From assembly GCA_902806365.1 (NCBI GenBank), contig CADCWJ010000548.1, positions 1 through 9,704 on the forward strand: 9,704 nt of DNA, given 5' to 3'. Shown piece by piece: positions 6,216 to 9,704 of this stretch. The notes under the pieces were generated by a model. It ran no database searches and was not told where the DNA came from. It saw only the letters and a list, made by a program, of their open reading frames with translations. This DNA comes from an uncultured Thermomicrobiales bacterium (GTDB lineage Bacteria; Chloroflexota; Chloroflexia; Thermomicrobiales; UBA6265). A program made the translations under genes and the position numbers. Position 1 is the first letter of the stretch, and every line of letters starts with the position of its first letter.

Positions 6216-6842
6216 TCAAAGGCGGGAGCGAACCCAGCGACGGACCGCTTCGGCGGACTCCTCGACGGTGGCGTGCGTCGTGTCGATCAGCTCGATCGGT
6301 GGTTGATCCGGATAGGGATTCGAGCGAAACCACCTGTTGAAGCTGAGATGCTCGGCAATGAACGCGTCGTCGCACCCGCGCCATTCGGGCCGTCCCCGGA
6401 GACGCCGTTCGAGTTCCGCATCGTCACACGTCAGTGCCGCGTAATGTGTCGCCGAGAAAAAGCGGCGGGATGGGCGCGACTCCATCAGCGAGGGAACCAC
6501 CGTTCCGCAGAGCACAACCGACCGCCCCGCCTGGTGGATGTTCACGACCAACCGCAGCCAGGCGTTCCAGTATCGGCCGAGCCCGTCGTGACCGGACATG
6601 TCGATCGCGCCCCAAAGAATATCGCTTTCGAGCACGACGCACTCCGGGAGCGTGCGTGTAAGGAGACGGCATGTCGTTGTCTTGCCCGCTCCGCTGGGAC
6701 CGGTCACCACGAACAGCGGGAGGCGTCGAAATCGCTCGCCGGCGCCGCAGTCTGGGCAGACCGCGGTTCCCCAGCCCGGCTCGCCATCCCTCACATCATG
6801 CTCCGCGTTGAAGGAACCGCACGCCGCACAAACGTTGAACAC
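6216..6842 (-). CDS. Zinc-ribbon P-loop nucleotide kinase-like protein
   Basis: This 208-residue cytoplasmic protein joins a small metal-binding ribbon to a P-loop kinase fold. The ribbon is C5-x2-C8-x20-C29-x2-C32 (CAAC ... CPDC). Then come PLFVVTGPSGAGKTTT with Walker A at 48-55 and LESDILW with Asp74, the position of the base or Mg-coordinating Asp in small-molecule kinases. A basic LERRLRGRPEW segment (144-154) could be the lid, and the family ends with HLSFNRWF and IDTTHATVEESAEAV. The fold resembles shikimate/gluconate/adenylate-type kinases, but I cannot name the substrate. Start: GTG at 6840-6842 has AAGGTGG 5 bases upstream. A GTG three codons earlier (6851) lies inside that site and lacks its own. 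The gene is divergent from the polymer-forming protein gene and convergent with the serine hydrolase. It could phosphorylate a metabolite, or act as a signalling or toxin-modifying kinase. Confidence 0.82.
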   Translation of the reverse strand: MFNVCAACGSFNAEHDVRDGEPGWGTAVCPDCGAGERFRRLPLFVVTGPSGAGKTTTCRLLTRTLPECVVLESDILWGAIDMSGHDGLGRYWNAWLRLVVNIHQAGRSVVLCGTVVPSLMESRPSRRFFSATHYAALTCDDAELERRLRGRPEWRGCDDAFIAEHLSFNRWFRSNPYPDQPPIELIDTTHATVEESAEAVRRWVRSRL

Positions 6843-6847
6843 CGTGT

Positions 6848-6854
6848 CCACCTT
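6848..6854 (-). promoter_or_regulatory. Shine-Dalgarno deciding the kinase start
   Basis: The minus strand reads AAGGTGG, six of seven bases of the ideal AAGGAGG, 5 bases before the GTG at 6840-6842. It overlaps the alternative GTG at 6849-6851, which disfavours that start. Confidence 0.55.
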
Positions 6855-6959
6855 ACGTCACGCCGATCCGTCTAACATGGGAAGTATCGTATCCTCGGGT
6901 ACGGAACATCCCCCTGCGTCGACCGAGAGCCTGCCACCACCGAGGAGATTCATTCACGC

Positions 6960-8180
6960 ATGTCGGTGCCCACACCCCGCATGTCGCGGCCCTCTCACGG
7001 CGTCATCCCGGCACCGCCACGGGCGAGCCGGATGACGTTGGCCTCGTTCGCGATCATCCTCCTGTTCGCGACGCTGGCACTGCCGATCGCCGGCACGGCA
7101 GGTGAGGTCCGATCCGGCGGCTCGGTCACGATTGCCCCCAGCGTGACGATCGCCGACGATCTCTACATCGCGGCGGGGACGGTCGAGCTACAGGGGCCGG
7201 TAGGTGGGGATGCCTCGATCGTCGCCGGCACCGCCACAGTCGGCGGCACCATCGAGGGATCGGTCAATATCCTGGCGGGCCGGGCCCGAATTCCCGGGGA
7301 CGTCGGCGGGTCGCTGCGGGTCGCCGGGGGCGGTGTCGAGATCAGCGGTGCGATCGGGGGTGATCTCGTCGTCGCCGGGGGGCGGGTCACGGTGCTCGGG
7401 CGATCGTCGATCGGGGGTGACGTGATCGTCACCGGTGGGAGCGTCGAGATCGTGGGCAGGATCGCTGGCGACGTACGGGGCTCGGCGATCGACATGAGCA
7501 TTGGCGGGGACGTTCGCGGCCGGGTGGATGTCGAGACCAGCCGGTTCGCGGTCACCCCCACCGCCAGGATCGCCGGGACCGTCGACTATGCCAGCGCCAC
7601 CTCCGGCGCGATCTCAACCGGGGCGACAATCGGCGGCGCGGTCACGCGGGCCGAGACCACCCCGTGGAGCGGCGGCGGATGGCTGGAACAATCGAGTGGA
7701 CGGCTGCTGCGCACGCTCTGGGCCTTGATCGCCGGCGCGGGGATTGTCGCCGTCGCGCCACGGGTCGCGGACGCGATCGCCCGCAACGGCCGGGGCGTCC
7801 TGCCGGCGTTTGGGGTGGGCCTGCTCGCCCTGGTCGCCGCGCCGGTCGCCGCGATCGCGCTGGCCATTACGCAGGTCGGGCTGCCAAGCGGCGTGATACT
7901 GGTCACGCTGTTCCTGATCGCGCTCTACCTCGCCCAGGTCTTCGCCGGTCTGACGATCGGGCGGTTCATCCTGCCACGGAGCTGGGACGATGGGAGCCGA
8001 GGGTACAACCTGCTGGCGATGACACTGGGCGTGATCCTGATCGGCCTGACGAGCTTCATCCCGATCCCGTTCGTCAGTGCCGCGATCGCTGCCGTCGTGA
8101 CCCTGTGGGGGCTCGGCGCGGCGGCCATGCTCCTGGGCCAGCTCGGTCCCCGCTCGCCGTCGGGCAGTCTCGTCTCATGA
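6960..8180 (+). CDS. Membrane-anchored polymer-forming (bactofilin-like) beta-solenoid protein
   Basis: This 406-residue protein has three parts. Residues 1-24 are a basic leader before a hydrophobic signal sequence (25-46). Residues about 48-225 are a Gly/Val/Ile-rich array with loose 18-20-residue periodicity (units such as GGDLVVAGGRVTV and GGDVIVTGGSVEI). This pattern of alternating hydrophobics with paired glycines predicts a right-handed beta-solenoid as in polymer-forming cytoskeletal (bactofilin) domains. Residues about 250-395 hold around five membrane helices (roughly 252-270, 281-303, 308-333, 350-367, 371-393). With a signal peptide the solenoid would lie outside the cytoplasm, unlike classical bactofilins. 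GAGGAG at 6942-6947 is 12 bases before the ATG at 6960; Met25 (7032) is an alternative start giving a more ordinary signal peptide but has no good ribosome site. The likely role is an envelope scaffold; the exact function is unknown. Confidence 0.8.
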   Translation: MSVPTPRMSRPSHGVIPAPPRASRMTLASFAIILLFATLALPIAGTAGEVRSGGSVTIAPSVTIADDLYIAAGTVELQGPVGGDASIVAGTATVGGTIEGSVNILAGRARIPGDVGGSLRVAGGGVEISGAIGGDLVVAGGRVTVLGRSSIGGDVIVTGGSVEIVGRIAGDVRGSAIDMSIGGDVRGRVDVETSRFAVTPTARIAGTVDYASATSGAISTGATIGGAVTRAETTPWSGGGWLEQSSGRLLRTLWALIAGAGIVAVAPRVADAIARNGRGVLPAFGVGLLALVAAPVAAIALAITQVGLPSGVILVTLFLIALYLAQVFAGLTIGRFILPRSWDDGSRGYNLLAMTLGVILIGLTSFIPIPFVSAAIAAVVTLWGLGAAAMLLGQLGPRSPSGSLVS

Positions 8181-8308
8181 CTCCAGTCTCGCCTACCGGC
8201 CGGTCCACTCGTAACCCCGGGCGACCACACAGGGTCACCCCAACCCGATGGGATGCAGTGTCACCGACCGTCCGGCCGGATCGCGCCGACCTCCCGGCAA
8301 CCCGGTAG

Positions 8309-8343
8309 GGGCAGCCCTGTCAGCGGTATCGGCGCGGCTGCCC
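8309..8343. terminator. Hairpin between convergent genes (possible bidirectional terminator)
   Basis: GGGCAGCC at 8309-8316 and GGCTGCCC at 8336-8343 are perfect inverted 8-base arms around a 19-base loop. They lie between the ends of the polymer-forming gene (8180) and the peptidase gene (8427), where a terminator for both is expected. There is no T-run on either side, so termination may be weak or Rho-assisted. The remainder of 8181-8426 holds no gene that I can support. Confidence 0.35.
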
Positions 8344-8426
8344 TGGCAGCGTCGCGATGGATTTGTCTCGCCATCCGGCCGATCCTCGTCGATCGCCCGC
8401 CCACGGGGCAGGAACGCCCGTCGTCC

Positions 8427-9704
8427 CTATGTTTCGTTTCGTTCGTCGATTTCCCGGGACGCGGCGGCGGCATCGCCCTCACCATCCGCCAGCCCGGCCC
8501 GTGCGATCGCGTTGAAGAAGACCCGGTACGTCCCCCGCGTTTGCGCCCGGAAGTAAGGCCGGAATCCGATCAGGACCACCCGCCCGTCGCCGTAGCTCAC
8601 CTCGGCCAGCGCACCCTTGCCTTCCAGGTGCTCCGACCCGAGGATCCACCCGCTCAGGTTGGGATCGCCGATTGGATACTTTCCCACCAGCGTTGTGTCT
8701 CCACTTGTGCCCTCGAAGACCATGCTGTTCATGAACAGGACCGAGGTGTCTCGCGGCAACCCGAGGCCGAGCGGGTGGCCGGTGTCCATCACCACCCGGA
8801 GCAGCGAACCGGGGCAGTAAAAGGCATCATCCTTGAGCGGGCGCAACGGATTCCGGACCGGCAGCGCGAGCCCATCGATGATCGCGCGGGTCGCCCGATC
8901 GATCGCGATCAACGTTCCCCCGGCATCGACGAACCGGCGTAGCGCCTCCATCCCGCTCTCCCCCAGCCCGCCCTGATATTCAACCGGATACGGATCCTTC
9001 TCCCTGGTCTTCTCGCCCCGCCCGTGCAGCACGGCATCCGGCGTCATCTCCGGAATGACCAGCGCGTCGAAGCGGTCCCGCAGGTTCCCCTGCCGAATAT
9101 CGGCGTTCCGAAGCGTGGTGTAGGGCGTACCGTACTCCTCGAGCACCCACCGCGCCCATCCTTCATCGATGCAGGCGGTCCACGGCTGGTAGAGGCCAAG
9201 GCGCACGGGCGACTGCAGCCTCTTCGGGAGATCCGCATCGAGACGGACCTCCCGGATGGAGGCGCCAGTCGAGCGGGCGAGCGCCGACATCTCCGCGGCG
9301 CTCCGGTCGGACGCCATCACGAGGTAGTCGCCCGCGTGCAGTCCGGCCCCGCGTACCCGCTCCCGTGCGACGGGCACGTCCGCCTTGTGCAAGGCGTTGA
9401 GTGCCCGGACGCTGGCGTTCGCGCGGGCGTCGATCGCCCAGGCGTTGCGATCGGACGTTGGCTCGATCTCCGCCGACCATGGAGGGATTGGCTCCAGCAC
9501 CCGAAGGGGCGGGGCATCAGCGAGCGGGCGATCGACCTGCACCGCCCGCACCCCCATCTGGATCGGCAGCGTGTGTCCGGCGATGTCGTAGGGCCGCTTC
9601 GGCGGCCCGCCCGGCCATTGGCGCAGATCCGGGTAAACCTGCACCTCCAGCAGCGTCTTGGCGAACGAGCCCGCGGGCTGATCGAGCCGGACGATGCGGG
9701 TGCC
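8427..9704 (-). CDS. M14-type zinc carboxypeptidase-family protein, C-terminal part (N-terminus beyond window)
   Basis: The frame is open to the right edge, so 426 C-terminal residues are visible and the start is missing; a GTG at 9642-9644 is internal. The first visible stretch (RLDQPAGSFAKTLLE, then PDLR, then GGPPKRPYDIAGHTLP) matches the part that follows the M14 zinc peptidase domain in large bacterial proteins of this kind. From visible residue 169 (LGLYQPWTACIDEGWARWVL) through about 400 lies a class-I-glutamine-amidotransferase-like alpha/beta domain, with DRFDALVIPEM and a late YGDGRVVLIGFRPYFRAQT. The zinc ligands and catalytic Glu would be upstream and cannot be checked. Family members are usually exported and cut peptides or amidated substrates, but the substrate here is unknown. 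The C-terminal tail is acidic and Ala-rich. Family assignment rests on recalled sequence features and is fairly firm. Confidence 0.8.
   Translation of the reverse strand, partial: GTRIVRLDQPAGSFAKTLLEVQVYPDLRQWPGGPPKRPYDIAGHTLPIQMGVRAVQVDRPLADAPPLRVLEPIPPWSAEIEPTSDRNAWAIDARANASVRALNALHKADVPVARERVRGAGLHAGDYLVMASDRSAAEMSALARSTGASIREVRLDADLPKRLQSPVRLGLYQPWTACIDEGWARWVLEEYGTPYTTLRNADIRQGNLRDRFDALVIPEMTPDAVLHGRGEKTREKDPYPVEYQGGLGESGMEALRRFVDAGGTLIAIDRATRAIIDGLALPVRNPLRPLKDDAFYCPGSLLRVVMDTGHPLGLGLPRDTSVLFMNSMVFEGTSGDTTLVGKYPIGDPNLSGWILGSEHLEGKGALAEVSYGDGRVVLIGFRPYFRAQTRGTYRVFFNAIARAGLADGEGDAAAASREIDERNET

Noticed and set aside
5955..6875. Plus-strand frame of 306 codons across the serine hydrolase end and the kinase
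   Set aside because: It overlaps two well-supported genes in other phases and has no recognisable motif.
8253..8942. Plus-strand frame of 229 codons opposite the M14 protein
   Set aside because: It is a shadow of the peptidase C-terminus, with no ribosome site and no domain.
1..9704. CRISPR array, insertion sequence, phage genes or integration site
   Set aside because: No evenly spaced direct repeats, no transposase or integrase motifs, and no long terminal inverted repeats were seen on either strand.

Overview
This is a GC-rich bacterial window carrying eight protein-coding genes, two of them cut by the window edges. I see no RNA genes, mobile elements or CRISPR array. The best pointer to the host is a small lipoprotein with a Thr/Ala/Pro/Ser/Val tail of the 'ATPVP...ASPVASPV' kind, which I associate with Thermomicrobia/Sphaerobacter-type Chloroflexota. 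The codon use, the membrane-anchored polymer-forming protein and the M14 peptidase fit that lineage, but the assignment is inference.

Layout from left to right: (1) 1-2255, minus: one uninterrupted reading frame encoding two malic-enzyme modules in tandem, running off the left edge. (2) 2511-2912, minus: a small lipoprotein. (3) 3171-4112, plus: an inositol-monophosphatase-superfamily phosphatase closest to CysQ. (4) 4109-4888, minus: glucosamine-6-phosphate deaminase NagB, convergent with (3) and sharing its stop region. (5) 5068-6192, plus: a serine beta-lactamase-family hydrolase divergent from nagB. (6) 6216-6842, minus: a P-loop kinase with an N-terminal zinc ribbon. (7) 6960-8180, plus: a secreted glycine-rich beta-solenoid (polymer-forming/bactofilin-like) protein with a C-terminal multi-helix membrane domain. 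(8) 8427-9704, minus: the C-terminal part of a large M14-type metallopeptidase, running off the right edge.

Genes 2 to 8 alternate in strand, so there is no clear operon and each is probably transcribed alone. Shared function is limited. NagB feeds amino-sugar carbon into glycolysis, malic enzyme supplies pyruvate and reducing power, and the serine hydrolase, polymer-forming protein and M14 protein could all act on envelope or peptide substrates. Any link between them is weak.

The most notable object is the fused double malic enzyme. The two modules have lost different parts of the active site: the first lost its metal ligands and the second lost most of the conserved loop after the catalytic Tyr. 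This suggests an intramolecular pseudo-heterodimer with one composite active site or a regulatory half. The other intergenic stretches are all under 260 bases and hold only weak promoter-like or hairpin signals.
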